Shown here piece after piece: positions 26,046 to 37,664 of a stretch of 64,000 nucleotides of DNA. The stretch is from contig CM060831.1 in assembly GCA_030762175.1 (NCBI GenBank), positions 4,231,001 to 4,295,000 on the forward strand. Direction: 5' to 3'. The translations under genes were made by a program, and so were the position numbers. Positions within the stretch are counted from its first letter, which is position 1, and the number at the start of each line of letters is the position of its first letter. The stretch is from Metallyticus violacea. Lineage: Eukaryota; Arthropoda; Insecta; Mantodea; Metallyticidae. Under the pieces are notes generated by a model. It was not told the DNA's origin and searched no databases. It saw only the letters and a list, made by a program, of their open reading frames with translations.

Positions 26046-27444
26046 TCACGTTCGTGCAAGATTTTGTTTACATGTTGTAAGTTGTGCATACTTTTAGTGT
26101 TGTGTATCCAATTACACACTTCAAGAGAATGCAGCGTGTTCAAGTCTTAAGTTATGAGACAAAAATGGCTGCATGCAATTCGTAGATTGGATTTTAGCCC
26201 CCGAAGTTGCGTGCTAAGTAGGATGTGCAAATCACTTTGTTTATATGATGGCTGACTTAACTTCAATGAGTATTTTAATTACACCAAAGATCTGTGTATC
26301 ATTTCTCCATTTCCTGCTAAATCTAACAGGCTTGGTTCAGTAATGTTATCGCAATCTAATTATCACAGAATTACTTAGTAACGGTGTAGTTCTGACTCAA
26401 TGTCCACTTAAACAGTATATTTGATTACCACTATCAAAATTTCCTCTGCAGTTCGGAACACAGGGCATTAATGAACAACACGGCAATATTTTCACTGCAC
26501 ATAGAGAGTCTTAAACAAGTAAGTAGGGCCATAAACGTAAAATGTAAAGTTATGGGCTATTGAAGTAATCGCAATTTGGTGCTCAGAAATTCGCACTAGG
26601 CTAAAATTAAACAGAGTTAAAATTTATATTAGAATAGTTTCATGCCTCCTTAGCCCTAGAACACAAACCTTATTCAATATACCTCAATTACAAATGTTTT
26701 TAATTTTTACATTTAATTATTTGATGTCTTGAAGCATGAATGTCAATTTATGTATTTTTCATGCCATAGTGTTTAGTAATAAACAATGATGTGCCAAAAA
26801 CAAGCCTTCTTCTGTTCTTTGCAGAATGCCTTTTGCATAAACACCGAGAAAGTGGTTGTAATTCGCCTCTTTTTTGATGAACATATGTAGAAGATGGTCC
26901 TGCAGCTTTCTTCTTTCTCCATAACGGAGCTCCGTACATATCAATGAAATAAGAAGTCTTTTCTTCATCCACGGCAGCACAAACTGTTCACTGAACGTAA
27001 TGACGAAAGTTTTCATTTTTTATGAACATGAATTATCCCAGAATTCAAGCAAGCAATATTGACAGTGCGTGCAGTGTTATTTTTAGTGAAGATCAACGAT
27101 AGCCTTTTTTTCCTTTTAGAGACTTCTTCTTTGGCTGAATAATATATCGTTCATCAGGGTTTCGATCAGTGAATGCAGAAGAGGATGATGATAGGAGCCT
27201 TGACCCTTTTCTGCCTACTAATGGAACATCGCTTCCACAATTGTTTGATTGAACATTTTGGTGAATAGATGCAATTTCGTCATTTTCACTTTCAGTTCAC
27301 TTTCATCGTCAATTTCATCCTCACTGAATAAAATATCACTATCAAGATTATCATTAGAAGTGCTTTCTTGCTCCAATTCATGAACATAGTGCGTTTTCTG
27401 CAAGCGTTGGATCCTGTACATTCAACTTTAGAGACATCTGGGAA

Positions 27445-27446
<2 letters not shown>

Positions 27447-27483
<37 letters not shown>
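27447..27483. repeat. (GAT)n microsatellite
   Basis: Uninterrupted run of 12 GAT units, seen directly. Confidence 0.97.
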
Positions 27484-28554
27484 CTAACAATATTTTTAAA
27501 TATAAAGAACAGCGTTTGCTGAAAATATAATAAAAATGTTGCAAATTTTAAACTTACTTCTTAACAGCCACAAGTCACGTTGTTACAAACATTCGTAAAA
27601 ATTAAGACGATGATCATACACTCAAACAAATGAAATGTGTAATCAGTAATAATTATTCTCCGCGGAAAACACAACCATGACGTCCACAAGTGATGGGCGG
27701 AAAGGCACTGACCAGCTGATAGCTTGTCTGACATTGTTACTTCGTCGTAAAATTTACAAGCGTTTGTGTGCAGATTTTCAAGCTAAAGGCATATTTGCTG
27801 CCACTGCATTGAGGTGCTAACAGGAATTCTGTTATTAGAAGCAAAGTGGCTATTCTACACGGGTCAGTCAATATAAACTGAGAATACTGTTTGTTCCCAT
27901 CACTAATCCTCGGATTTTTAGTCAAATGCCTACTTAGTTCCTTTAGGAAAACGTTCAAAACAATTGCAGATGTTTTCAATTTATGGAAAATGATGCTCAT
28001 TAGGAACTCTTTTATAGTGCCTAAAATGACCTAAAATAGAGGCCAGTGCCTATTTCTGCCCTTTTATGCCCGAAACTGCCTAAACAAGTACTTTTTAAGA
28101 ATTAATATAGTTTACTTAGAAATGACATTTTAAATTTTGTCTCACTTACGGAATGGCGCCACATTGTCGTGCGAAGTCTACAGGCGAATTCTTGTCAACA
28201 ATGAAAAGCTAACCCGTTCACTGCTGGCCGAGCCAACAATTGACATGCTTCTGATTAACCCTTTTAACTACCACCCAATGTGCAATACATATTTAAATTC
28301 CATTTCTAGTTTATTTCTCTGTGGGTATGGTTTGGTGCTCGTATCCTGTATTGTATCAGTTGCATAGCAAAGTCAAAATACAAGTATTCGAAAACTTCTT
28401 TAATTCGTTCCTGGCTGGTGGATTATAATGATCATATTTACGACTGGAAAATAATTTTTGTTCTTTATGTAACAAACAGATAAGGCTTGGACGTATTCTT
28501 TGTTACGGTAGGCTAGCTGTAAACCCTTTCCTTTTTTGAAGTTATAAACTTTTG

Positions 28555-28584
28555 TTGTTATTATTATTATTATTATTATTATTA
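28555..28584. repeat. (TTA)n microsatellite
   Basis: Short run of about 9 units, seen directly. Confidence 0.95.
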
Positions 28585-28679
28585 ATTTCTTAAGAGGTTA
28601 GGCGATACAACTATTCGAACCTCGATTTGAAGAAAAATTAAATGAACTATAACTATTTATTCCTAGTTATAATTAAAAA

Positions 28680-29985
28680 ATCCATTCATTCTTTCAGATT
28701 TCTCGCAAGAGAAAATGTCATATTTAGCATCATGTAGATGGACAGGATACAACAGGAAGAGTTAAAGAAAAGAATATGTGGAAACAAATTTTCGCGAGTA
28801 TGGCAACTGATGATTTCAATTTAGATCTTTGCAACACATTCATAGCAGTATCCATGTAACACGCTGCAAAATCAGGTATTCCTTAAAAATTTGGAAACGA
28901 AACTGCCAAAAACCCATTCCATCTGAATCCACACCCAGGAAGACATTTGGATATTGAGTATCAGAAAACACTTGCTGCAGTTAGAGAGGACATAGGAGAT
29001 GCGTGCATCTGGGTCGGTGTCGACGAGACAACGGATGCTCTTTACAGAAATAGTGCAAATATAGTGTTGAAGTCAATGGCCTGTCCATTGCCTTCATCGT
29101 AAACAAAAGTTTACAGTTGTAATTTCCTGTGGTGTTGAAGAGAGTGGAGTTCATCTTCTCTGCACAAACGCTGCTTTCTACATGATGTCAGTCTCTCCTC
29201 TTCTGAAAACATTCCACCCTAACCTTATACACGTCACCTGTTTATCCCATGCCTTTCACCGGATTTCAGAAACCGTAAGGAATGAATTTCCGCAAATTGA
29301 TACCCCGATCTCAGATATGAAGAAAACTTTCTGCACAGCTCCATCCCGCGTTGCATTCTTCAAGGGGAATCCTCCAGAAACTCCTCTTATTCCTTAATCT
29401 ATTTTAACATGGTGAGGCTCCGGATAGAGGAAGCTCTGTATTAAGTGGAATATTTGGATGACTTTGCTGCTATGGTAAGAGCCTCCAACTAAGAGTACAT
29501 CTTGTGTTTTGTCTGTAGAAGGAACTGTTGAACAATTCAACATTGAAGAGAGATCTTGTTTACATTAACAGATTTTTCATTCTTGCCCTCAACAACAGCG
29601 AAGCTGGAATGCAAAGAAAATCCTTTGTCGGATCAGGTGTCAGTGATGCAAGAAGCTGAAATGCAAATTAGTACTGCTAAGTGAGAAGTTGGGGACAAAG
29701 TATGGTGTAAGTGGGAAAGTGTAATGAAAAAAATCTTGGATATGGTAAATATTTTAGTGAGGGAAGGCGAGGAAATTTCAAAAGAAATGGGCATGAAAAA
29801 TATAACACATATAAGTTTTTTATCCTATAACACCTGTGTCAGCGCAAAGGTTTTTTCAACATTTAAAATATTTTTAACAGACATGGCATATCCTTACTGT
29901 CGAAAAATTTGAAGAAAATCTTGATAATATACTGTACTGCAAATTATGAAAACAAATACCATGTGATGTTTATGCTCATAAAAAT
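28680..29985 (+). mobile_element. hAT-superfamily transposase relic
   Basis: The + strand, in changing frames, reads YQKTLAAVREDIGDACIW then VDETTDA (28951-29039), the IWVSIDETTDV block with a catalytic Asp of hAT transposases. It continues LLKTFHPNLIHVTCLSHAFH and a KKTFCTAPSRVAFFK run (29200-29360), the KxFYPKMIHVTCxAHxxHR block. It ends with SFLSYNTCVSAKVFSTFKIF (29811-29868), the C-terminal dimerisation block (APITSCDVERSFS type). It belongs to the hAT branch related to vertebrate CGGBP1. Stops and frameshifts make it a pseudogene; terminal repeats and the 8-bp duplication were not found. Confidence 0.8.
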
Positions 29986-30685
29986 GTAAAAATGCTTTCC
30001 TGCATAACTGAAAAAGTAGTAGTTAATTTAATCATTTTGTGGTCAATAGATGCCAACAACATAAATACTTTCTTGCCTAAAATTTAACAAAAGTGCCTAG
30101 TTAAATCATTTTGTAACTTATTTTAGGGGCCTAAACGTAAAATTTTCAGGCCTAAAAGTGCCAGTTTTTTAACATTTGCCGTGCTAAAGGGAGGAATCCG
30201 TCGTCAAAGCGGACGAAACTACTATTTCCAATTATTACACTATTTCAAAAAAGAGAATTAGCGCAGTGACGAAAAAGGGTGAAGGCCAAGGTCACAGTCG
30301 ACGAAGATCATGGCGACAATTTTTGGGACTGGAGAGTAATTCTGATAGACTTCAAAGAAAAGAACGAAAAGATGATTGGCATGTACCATTCTGAGCTACT
30401 GCATCAGTTGGGCAGTGCCATCAAGTAAAACAGGCGTGGAATGCTGAGTCGAGAAGTTCGTCTGCTGTATTGAACACATGTGCTTTCCAGGAGCTGCACC
30501 ATCCACCATTCTGCCTAGACTTTGACCAGGGCGAAGATTTGCGAGTTGAAGGAAGGTGTTTTCAAAGAATTTGCAGACAAAGCTTTGGATGTGAGAAATG
30601 CATTGAAGTAAGGGAAAAAATGATACCCTTGTTTTTATTCTGTCGCTTAACCAAACATTAAAACATGCAGCAAAAGATCTACCTC
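29986..30685. other. No gene recognised
   Basis: The first part (to about 30190) may be the 3' non-coding part of the hAT element: it shares words like gcctaaa/agtgcc with 28010-28085. The frames at 30396-30695 have no motif. Confidence 0.35.
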
Positions 30686-30689
30686 TCAA

Positions 30690-31412
30690 ACTCATTCAAC
30701 TGTTGTTATGCCTTACTTTGATTATTGCGATGTCTTGATTCTAACCTGAATGCTGGGCAGATCGACAGATTACAACGCGCTCATAATGCCTGTGTTCGTT
30801 TCATCTTCAACACTCGTAAATTTGATCATGTGACACCCCTACGCAACCTCTAAAAGAAGGCAGGACTTTCCATTCATTTACGCTACTGTTCAAAATCCGT
30901 CAATGTATCGTCTCTCGTTTCGTGTCCCCGTCCCTACCATGAATCCGGAATATGACTTTGCGGTCTACCCCTCGTCATCGAACACATTTCTAATCAACCT
31001 CTTTCAGCGTGTCACTTATCAGAATCTGGAACTCTCTTCCTCCTGAAGTCAGAGATTGTCATCAAATTGTTAGCTTTAGAATCACAACAGTTAGTCTCTC
31101 ACTTCCTCTTCCTCTTTTTCTTCTTCTCCTTTTCCTTCCTCCCCCTTGAACTCGAGAAAAATTATTTAAAAGCAAGTGAACTTCTAACTTTATCTTTATC
31201 AACTTTCATTCTCTATTAAAGTATGTAATATTTATGTGCAGGGTATATATTTAATTTGGATTTTTTCTGTATTTTATATAACAATGTTTATTATACCGTG
31301 TATTTTTGCTGCTATTTTTTTTTTCGCCCAGTACAGTGCAAGAAAAGATCCCGTGCCTATAACTCTTATCAAGGTAAACAAACAAATAAATGATGATAAT
31401 AATAATAATGCA
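30690..31412 (+). mobile_element. Non-LTR retrotransposon 3' end with A-rich tail
   Basis: The + strand reads AGQIDRLQRAHNACVRFIFN (30759-30818), the conserved C-terminal region of jockey-like LINEs (LNxxQxxxLQRxxNxCVRFIF). ISNQPLSACHLSESGTLF, an RxWNSLPxEVR-type block, follows near 31000. The copy ends with a low-complexity tail of (A)n(TGATAATAAT)-like units at 31379-31412. It is strongly 5'-truncated, as is usual for LINE insertions. Confidence 0.8.
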
Positions 31413-32055
31413 TAAAATTATTCATTATTAAACCAGGTCAAAAACTTGCGTGGCGCTTCTCGTGTTTCATATTTGTATATATGAAATTCCTTTCTTTTTA
31501 AGTAGTAGGCTGCCAAAATGTGCGTCTTCAAATAAATGTGTAAATAAGTGTTTTGAGTCAGAGTGATGTGCCACGCTTCGCATTATTGGCAGCCTATGAC
31601 TGCACGTCCAGGTTGTACTCCCTGGTGAGAACACAGTAATTTCAATTAGGGCCGATGTAGACAAGCATATTGTTTGTCCCTTGGCTCCTGAGAGCACATT
31701 ACTGTTGTGTATGTAAATACAGCTTAACGCGACAACGGGGACAAGGAGAAGACAAGACGTACTCCGCGAGTCAGGAAACCGATTTTTGTGAACACTTCTG
31801 GGAAGTAGTGCGCTATTTTTTTTTTTTACGTATACCACCCCATTCGGTGATTCATGCCTACATGTAAATGTCGCCCATCCTCGTTAAAGTCCGGATCTTG
31901 TTTTAGCACGGATAACGTGCACATCTCGGCCAGTACGTTCCTTCAAGAACTCAAGAAGCTGCGGGCTACTGCTGACAATGCATTGCATAGAAACATAACT
32001 TTCAATTACATCTTTATGAGGGCTGCTAATTAATTTTCGACAATTGAATAAAAGT
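31413..32055. other. No gene recognised
   Basis: Overlapping frames on both strands (minus 31467-31838, 123 codons; plus 31670-31867) have no recognisable motif. Confidence 0.35.
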
Positions 32056-32059
32056 TTCT

Positions 32060-33300
32060 TGTAACTGTAGTACGAGGTTTGTTTAATTATTCTGGTAAAT
32101 TTCCATGAAGTGGTAGGACATTTTTTTAAGCGGCACCATTATTGGTAACAGTGATTCGTGTAACAGTTTTAGACAAATTTTCAGTCAGATGTGTTGTTCA
32201 GTTAATTTTTGACAGCTGCCTCAAGTGATCAATGTCATACGTGCTACAGAAAACGGGGTGAGGGAGGGAAGTGCTTCGTGTTGTTATTAAACATTTCCAT
32301 TTTAAGGGCGGTCCAACCCAGCAGGTGCAGTCTCTGCTACCGGCTTCATCTTGGTTTCTTCTCCTCGTCTTTAAGTTCTTGAAGATTAACAAGGTGTCTC
32401 CTTCCCCAGCTCGTTAAGCATCAATTAATGGAATGCAAGTCCCACATTGGGCGCCATTGATCACCACAAAGGAAATCATTGACAAATTCCATGATGGAAG
32501 ACTGCCGAGTAAAAATGCGCCAGATAGCTCAGACTGTACGCATCTCAACTGAACGAGTGCACAGTATCCTGCACGAACAATTAGAAACGAGAAAGCTGTG
32601 TGCGCGTTAGGAGCCGTGGTTGCTGACTGTTGACCAGAAACGCATGGGAAGAACACACCAACACAGTGTCTGACACTTCAACCGCATTGCGCAGGACTTT
32701 TGCGCGGTTCGTGACTGCAACCTGGTCCACCACTACACTCCGGGGACAAAGCAGCAGTCCAAACAATGAACAAAGGCTGGTGAGAGCGCGCCAAAGATGC
32801 GAGGGCTGTTTTGTTGGCTGGAAAGGTGATGGAGGAAGAACCTAACTGTGGGCTTTATGCTTCATTGTTGGATAGTGTGGAAATACAACGAACAACTACA
32901 AGATTGCCATACACAAAAGTGTTTTTTTTTTTTTTCACCAGAACAATGCTCCAGTCCACACAGCAGCAGTCACAATGGCCAATGAATTAGACTTCAAATT
33001 TAATCCTCATCCACTCTATTCTCCAGATTTAGCCCCAAGTGACTTTTTCCTATTCCAGAACTTGAAAATTTGACTTACTGGGAAGACATTTTAATCAAAT
33101 GAGGAAGCGATCATCATCGTCAATGAGTATTTTGCAGAGTTTGACAGATCCTATTTTTTAGATGTAATGAAAAAATTGGAAACTTACTGAACCAAGTTGA
33201 AAGACATAGATAGAGACCTTTGATAAATAAATTGAGCATGTTACAATAAATAATTATTCCTTGCATTTTTACCAAAATTTTCAAGCGACTCTCGTAGGTC
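32060..33300 (+). mobile_element. Mariner transposase pseudogene, family shared with 63110-63870
   Basis: The left part (accattattggtaacagtga ... cagtcagatgtgttgttca) matches 63170-63235. The + strand then reads ITTKEIIDKFHDGRLPSKNA-like helices (32458-32520), RISTERVHSILHEQLETRKL (32541-32600), and a TTMLQSTQQQ/NNAPVHTAAV catalytic block (32942-32975). LYSPDLAPSDFFLFQNLK follows (33015-33068), then a YFLDVMKKLET-type C-terminus. A poly-T run at 32922-32935 and many stops break it. Confidence 0.8.
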
Positions 33301-33439
33301 AAGCAGAACTTACTGAAGTCGCTAAGGCAGGGTTTGTGCCCCAGGTCCACGTTTTCCTAAGTTCTAATCAATAGCAAGTTCCGAGGAGATATCGTACACT
33401 ATGAATATTCTTTCCGAAATAATATCATCTCAACAACAG

Positions 33440-34505
33440 GAGTGGTGTGATATATATTTGTTCGCATACTATAGAGGGCAACAGCGACATCTATATGAAC
33501 TTAAATTTTGTTTTCTATGTATTACAAAGCATTCTGGTGTTAATTCATTGTTTGGCAGTGTTTGAACACAAGCGTTTTAAGTTACAATGAAAAATGGAGA
33601 AGACTGGAATTCGTGGTGTGATTTAATTCATCATTTTTCTAGAGGGAAAACAACAAAAGAAATTCTTAAGAAAAGTTTGCCTACATTGGGTGACGCACAC
33701 GCTTCCTATTAAACCTTTGGTAAAAGAATTCAAGCGTGGCAGAACAAATATCAAAGACATACCACGTCCCAAAATCAACTGAGAGGACGGAAATCACCAT
33801 AATGTCCTTGATATGTTTTGGCTGACAGACGAGTGAAAGTGCGCATCTTAATTGAGCTCGTTCATCTTATTTTGGATAATAAGTTACACATGAAACACTT
33901 TGTGGCGTCTGCTCACTCCGGAACAAAAGTGAAATCGCATATGAACAACGTTCGACTATATGAAAACGTTAAAGGCTTTCTGTGACAATACGTGGATTCA
34001 TTACTAAATACTACAAATTAAACAGCGGACTGCATGAAACGAACCCTTTCCGAAAAAAAGCGAAATGTGTTTCATAGGTTGGAAAGGTGGTAACTTTAAC
34101 TTTTTGGGATCAAAAGGATTTACTACTGGAGAACACAATGCATCGCTTTTCGAGAGATTGAAGACAGCGATCGCGGGAAAACGTCCGGGAATGGCGTTGG
34201 TTCGTCTTGACAATGTGTTACGTCACTCAGACAAATTCCGCATGTTCGCTATTCACCTTATCTCGCTGCCTAGGATTGTATATCTTCTTGAAAATCAACA
34301 TTTATTGGCTAGGCATAAATGTAAGTGAAAGTAAGAAGTCTTACAGGAGGTAAACGAGTCTTTTGAGAGTCTCGAGGAAAGCACTCGCTTGAGGGAATCG
34401 CCAACTTGAAGAAACTTTGCAGCAAGTGCCTTGAACTTCGAGGGGACTATGTCGAAAATTGAAGTCTAAACTTGTTCTCTTTAATATGAAACCACCTTCG
34501 TATTA
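33440..34505 (+). mobile_element. Mariner transposase pseudogene, family W
   Basis: Begins near 33586 (MEKTGIRGVI) with FKRGRTNIKDIPRPKI (33732-33780) and then the catalytic-core remnants. GWKGGNFNFLGSKGF (34079) and AIAGKRPGMALVRLDNV (34168) correspond to the central core and the broken DNAPAHT block. It ends with LELRGDYVEN (34432-34461). The 3' tail (cctgttctctttaatatgaa) matches 51177-51197, so 50690-51230 is a second copy. Confidence 0.75.
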
Positions 34506-36165
34506 TCAATGTCTGCAGGTTGTTATGTCCCAGTAGTGAAAACGGAATAAACACTATAAAAACAATCTAATTTTAATTTTAAATTTAATGCCGTTCATAG
34601 TGTCTAGTTTACACTTCACTTTTCTGCAATGTGTTCTTGATAATATCTGCTAATTGTGCGGTTGTGAAATCATTGCCATCTCTGTTCCGTTAATGATGCC
34701 AGGAAAGTTGCGCTCACAACATTAAAGTGTGTTGCAGGAGGCTTAGAGAAGCTCTTGTGGTCTAATTAAATGCGCCCGACCCCGTTTCTAGGCGACAAGA
34801 TGTCACAGCCTCGTTTTCTGATAAACATCTCATTCCTTTGTTAATTTCCGTAGCGCTACCATGCAAACAACCGAAAAGAGATGTACACGATATGAGTGTT
34901 CTCTGGTCACATTTCTGTTGTCAGTGTATAGTAAACTACAAACTCAATGAGATGGACCTGAACTTATTTCTTATTGTATATAACTAAGAGTACAGTTTGA
35001 TATCTTTTTCCATTTTGTAACGACACACGTTTGATCTTTTAAGTGCAGTGAAACCTCTCTGACCTGGACTGGTATGGTTCAATAAAAAAAAAATGTTCAT
35101 TTTAACGAGGTATCCCATTATAGATGAAAGTAAGTTCTCAGTATATATGAACATACATTAAAGCAAATGACACATGCATTACATATTAATGTTCAATAAA
35201 AGTTACTCATAGTGAAACTGCACATAGAATAAAAGCAAACTTTTGCACTTCACACCTCAGCAGTAACTGAAGGCACTCGGCTCATTTTAGGTTCAATAAG
35301 TTACAGTGTACTTTATGGGAAATCCGCTACACTTTTACATGTTGTAAAGAATTGAGGAAACACAACAGAGAATGAAAAGTAAAGAAAAGCCCACATTTTC
35401 CATACTCTGTGCTAAACGACCCATTGCAAATGATAGAAATACATGCCAGTCAAGCTCATACACTTAACAAAAAGCCAGTTAGGGAAAAATCCATTCTTTT
35501 GATGTAACAGTACTGTGTACCATTTAAAGGTTTATAGATAAATCCTAATCACGTTTAAGTGTTAGCAGAAAGTGAAATTGTCTTAGTGTTTGCCTAAGTG
35601 GTAGCCAACATAGAGGATATACTGAACATGTTGATGCATAGAAATATGTCAGGTTCCAATGTAATGAGATGTCTAATATACAAGGGTGTACATATACAGA
35701 CATAAATACCGGATACACAAAATGTGCTGTAATCACTAGTTTAGTATGCACGGTTAATACAAGTGATGTTACCATTTAAAGCATACAGCTCGTATGTAAT
35801 GAAAATCAGACACATATATGAAATTAACACCAATATAAAGAAAACGCAATGGATACTTAATGCTAAAGCTTCTTCTGGTCTCTTAACATGTTTCCAGGCG
35901 TCGGTGTAGCCCCTTACTAAGTAATTCGAACGCTTCCATACCAAACTGGTGCAGAAATCTTTTCAAGGCGCTATGGCACTTTCTACTCTGTAGTAGAACC
36001 ATGAAGTAAACAAATTCATGGATCTTAAATATTCGTCCCAGTATTCGCCGGGACGACCAAAGGAAGCCCCAAGGTCGGAAGCTACGCCGCTCGGTATGTT
36101 ACTTTTCTGATTAAGATGTAAGAAAACGCGGATTCTGCGAGCGTTACGCTAAAGTTTTGAGAATG
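34506..36165. other. Intergenic; small membrane-protein frame and a possible promoter region
   Basis: This is upstream of tmtc2. The only frame of interest is the 67-codon minus-strand one at 35741-35944 (listed separately). The rest is AT-rich without motif. No promoter element was recognisable by eye. Confidence 0.4.
35741..35944 (-). CDS. Hypothetical 67-residue single-pass membrane protein (candidate)
   Basis: A complete frame from ATG to stop on the minus strand. It has a charged N-terminal half (MVWKRSNYLVRGYTDAWKHV, then KRPEEALAL) followed by one strongly hydrophobic segment, about residues 29-52 (SIHCVFFILVLISYMCLIFI), and a short tail. The residue pattern looks protein-like, unlike most frames of this size here, and it lies outside any transposon I recognised. 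However, I see no family match, no promoter and no polyadenylation signal close downstream. It could be an exon of a larger gene, since acg/gta-type splice words occur nearby, or it could be chance. Confidence 0.3.
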   Translation of the reverse strand: MVWKRSNYLVRGYTDAWKHVKRPEEALALSIHCVFFILVLISYMCLIFITYELYALNGNITCINRAY

Positions 36166-36169
36166 GACA

Positions 36170-37330
36170 ACAGGTTAATGCAACATGTGCGCTCCAACAA
36201 TGTGTGGTGTCAGTACTTCTGTATGTGTACGCGGGTGTTGTTGCGCCAGACGCTAGGATGTATCTCAAGCGAGAGCATTTCCGCGCTATGATTTACTACG
36301 ACTTTAAAGTCGTTTCGGAGGAAGAGAATGCCTTGAAAGATTGTATCGTGTATTTGGGGAACTTTGTCCTTCGCAACCCACTGTTTATCGATGATTTACA
36401 GATTTTAGAAGAGGGAGGAACTCCTTCAAAGATGAAAACAGCACAGGACGATCCGTTAAAGCAACAACGGATGAAAGCAGAGCGTATGTTGCGTAAATAT
36501 GATCGCTATACATATTATCAGATTCAAAAAGCTTTTAATATTGGACCGGTAGCAGTGAAAACATTCTCCACGAAAAACTTCATGTCAGGAAGCTCTGCAA
36601 TTGTTGGATCCCTCAACTGAAAATGTAGACCAAATTGATGAAGGATGATGAAAAATTATTTAACATGGTAACAACTGACGAATGCTGGATATATCCTGAT
36701 GATCCAGAAACTAAGTGACAGTCATCGGTCTGGGTCTTCCCAGGAGAGTATCCCCCAACAAAAGTGAGGCGAGCGAGAAGTGTTGACAAGAGGATTATCT
36801 GTTTCTTCTTCTCAGCTGGTGGTCATATTGTGACATTTCCACTTGAGGGACAAAAGACTGTCACTGTCAGATGGTACAACACAAAATACCTGCCTCAAGT
36901 CTTCATATATTGAGCATAATGTGTCCTAAAACTGGTCTACGTGGAAGCCTATTGCACCTGTCCACACTTTATTAGAAACAACTAAATTTCTTCAAGAATC
37001 AGTCGTCAAACTTTTGCCCAATACTTTGTACAACCCAAATTTGACCCAATGGAAATTTTTTCTATACCCCAAAATGAAAGAGAAATATTGGTGGTCAACA
37101 ATTTCAATCATTTAAATCCGCAGAGGTTGCATACGAAAAATGCATTTGCACCGTATTTAAAGAAGCATGGCGTTCAGCACTTCAAAATAGTTTGACTGGA
37201 TGACAACGTTGTATAGAGTGTAATGGAGAATACTTTGAGAAGATCGCATTTTTAAAAATATGCTTTCTTTTTCAAAACTTTCAGAATTGTCCTTGTAGTG
37301 ATAATACATACATCATAGGACAATTTATTT
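36170..37330 (+). mobile_element. Mariner-like relic, family Y, longer copy
   Basis: Starts with gtgcgctccaacaatgtg, as at 650. An open stretch of 138 codons (36204-36620) reads IVYLGNFVLRNPLFIDDLQI then RMKAERMLRKYDRYTYYQI. The next frame reads NYLTW...TNAGYILMIQ (the TGDESWxYxYDPETK block), then SVWVFPGEYPPTKVRRARSV (36728-36788), VTFPLEGQKTVTVRWY (36830-36875) and ISIIPQNERE-like (the FLFPKLKK block, 37060). It ends about 160 bases before tmtc2 exon 1 (37491). Confidence 0.75.
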
Positions 37331-37497
37331 CACTAACACTGGCGCACCAACAGTCTGTTTAACAGCAAATTGTGACTGCCTTTACAGGAGTTGGCAGGCA
37401 AATGGCTTGACTTTGGCCCAGTGCAAATGCTATCGGTTTATTTTATGAAAGAAACTCTTACATACAGCTCAGGCAGGTTGTCTGTTGCAGGTGACAC

Positions 37498-37583
37498 ATG
37501 GACTGCGCCGTGTTGGGTTCAACTGTTCTCGCCTTCGTCCTCTATGTCAACACCTGGCATTTCGGGTTCGTCTACGATGACAA
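37498..37583 (+). CDS. tmtc2: TMTC2 orthologue, coding exon 1 (N-terminus)
   Basis: First coding exon of a transmembrane O-mannosyltransferase with TPR repeats (TMTC family, endoplasmic reticulum membrane; the family O-mannosylates cadherins). The 86 bases encode residues 1-28 plus two bases of codon 29: a start Met, a hydrophobic first membrane segment, then the sequence YVNTWHFGFVYDD. The acidic pair D27-D28 sits at the start of the first luminal loop, where GT-C-fold transferases carry catalytic acids. The ATG at 37498 is chosen because the distance from it to the YVNT motif matches vertebrate TMTC2 to within one residue. Seven bases upstream, 37481-37490 reads like a splice acceptor (tctgttgcag), which suggests an upstream non-coding exon that I cannot locate. 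The donor is gtaagt at 37584. Joining to exon 2 gives DDNRAIL, the family motif. Confidence 0.88.
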
Positions 37584-37664
37584 GTAAGTACATTCCTTTT
37601 TCCATTTTTGTTTACCATACTCGCTATATTTTAAGCACGTTTAAGCTCCATTTAAAGGTCTGAA

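Larger units (their letters stand above)
26046..28675. other. No gene assigned; minus-strand frames with acidic stretch
   Basis: Two minus-strand frames are notable. One, 27218-27421 (67 codons), has an acidic run (SDILFSEDEIDDESELKVK). The other, 26759-27016 (85 codons), is basic. They could be pieces of one decayed gene or transposase, but I recognise no domain. A (GAT)n tract lies at 27447-27483 and a (TTA)n tract at 28555-28584. Confidence 0.3.

Noticed and set aside
27447..27483. GAT run considered as part of an Asp- or His-rich coding repeat.
   Set aside because: It lies outside the open frame and is a simple microsatellite.
37391..37663. 90-codon + strand frame spanning tmtc2 exon 1.
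   Set aside because: Wrong frame; the TMTC homology (YVNTWHFGFVYDD) is in another frame from the ATG at 37498.
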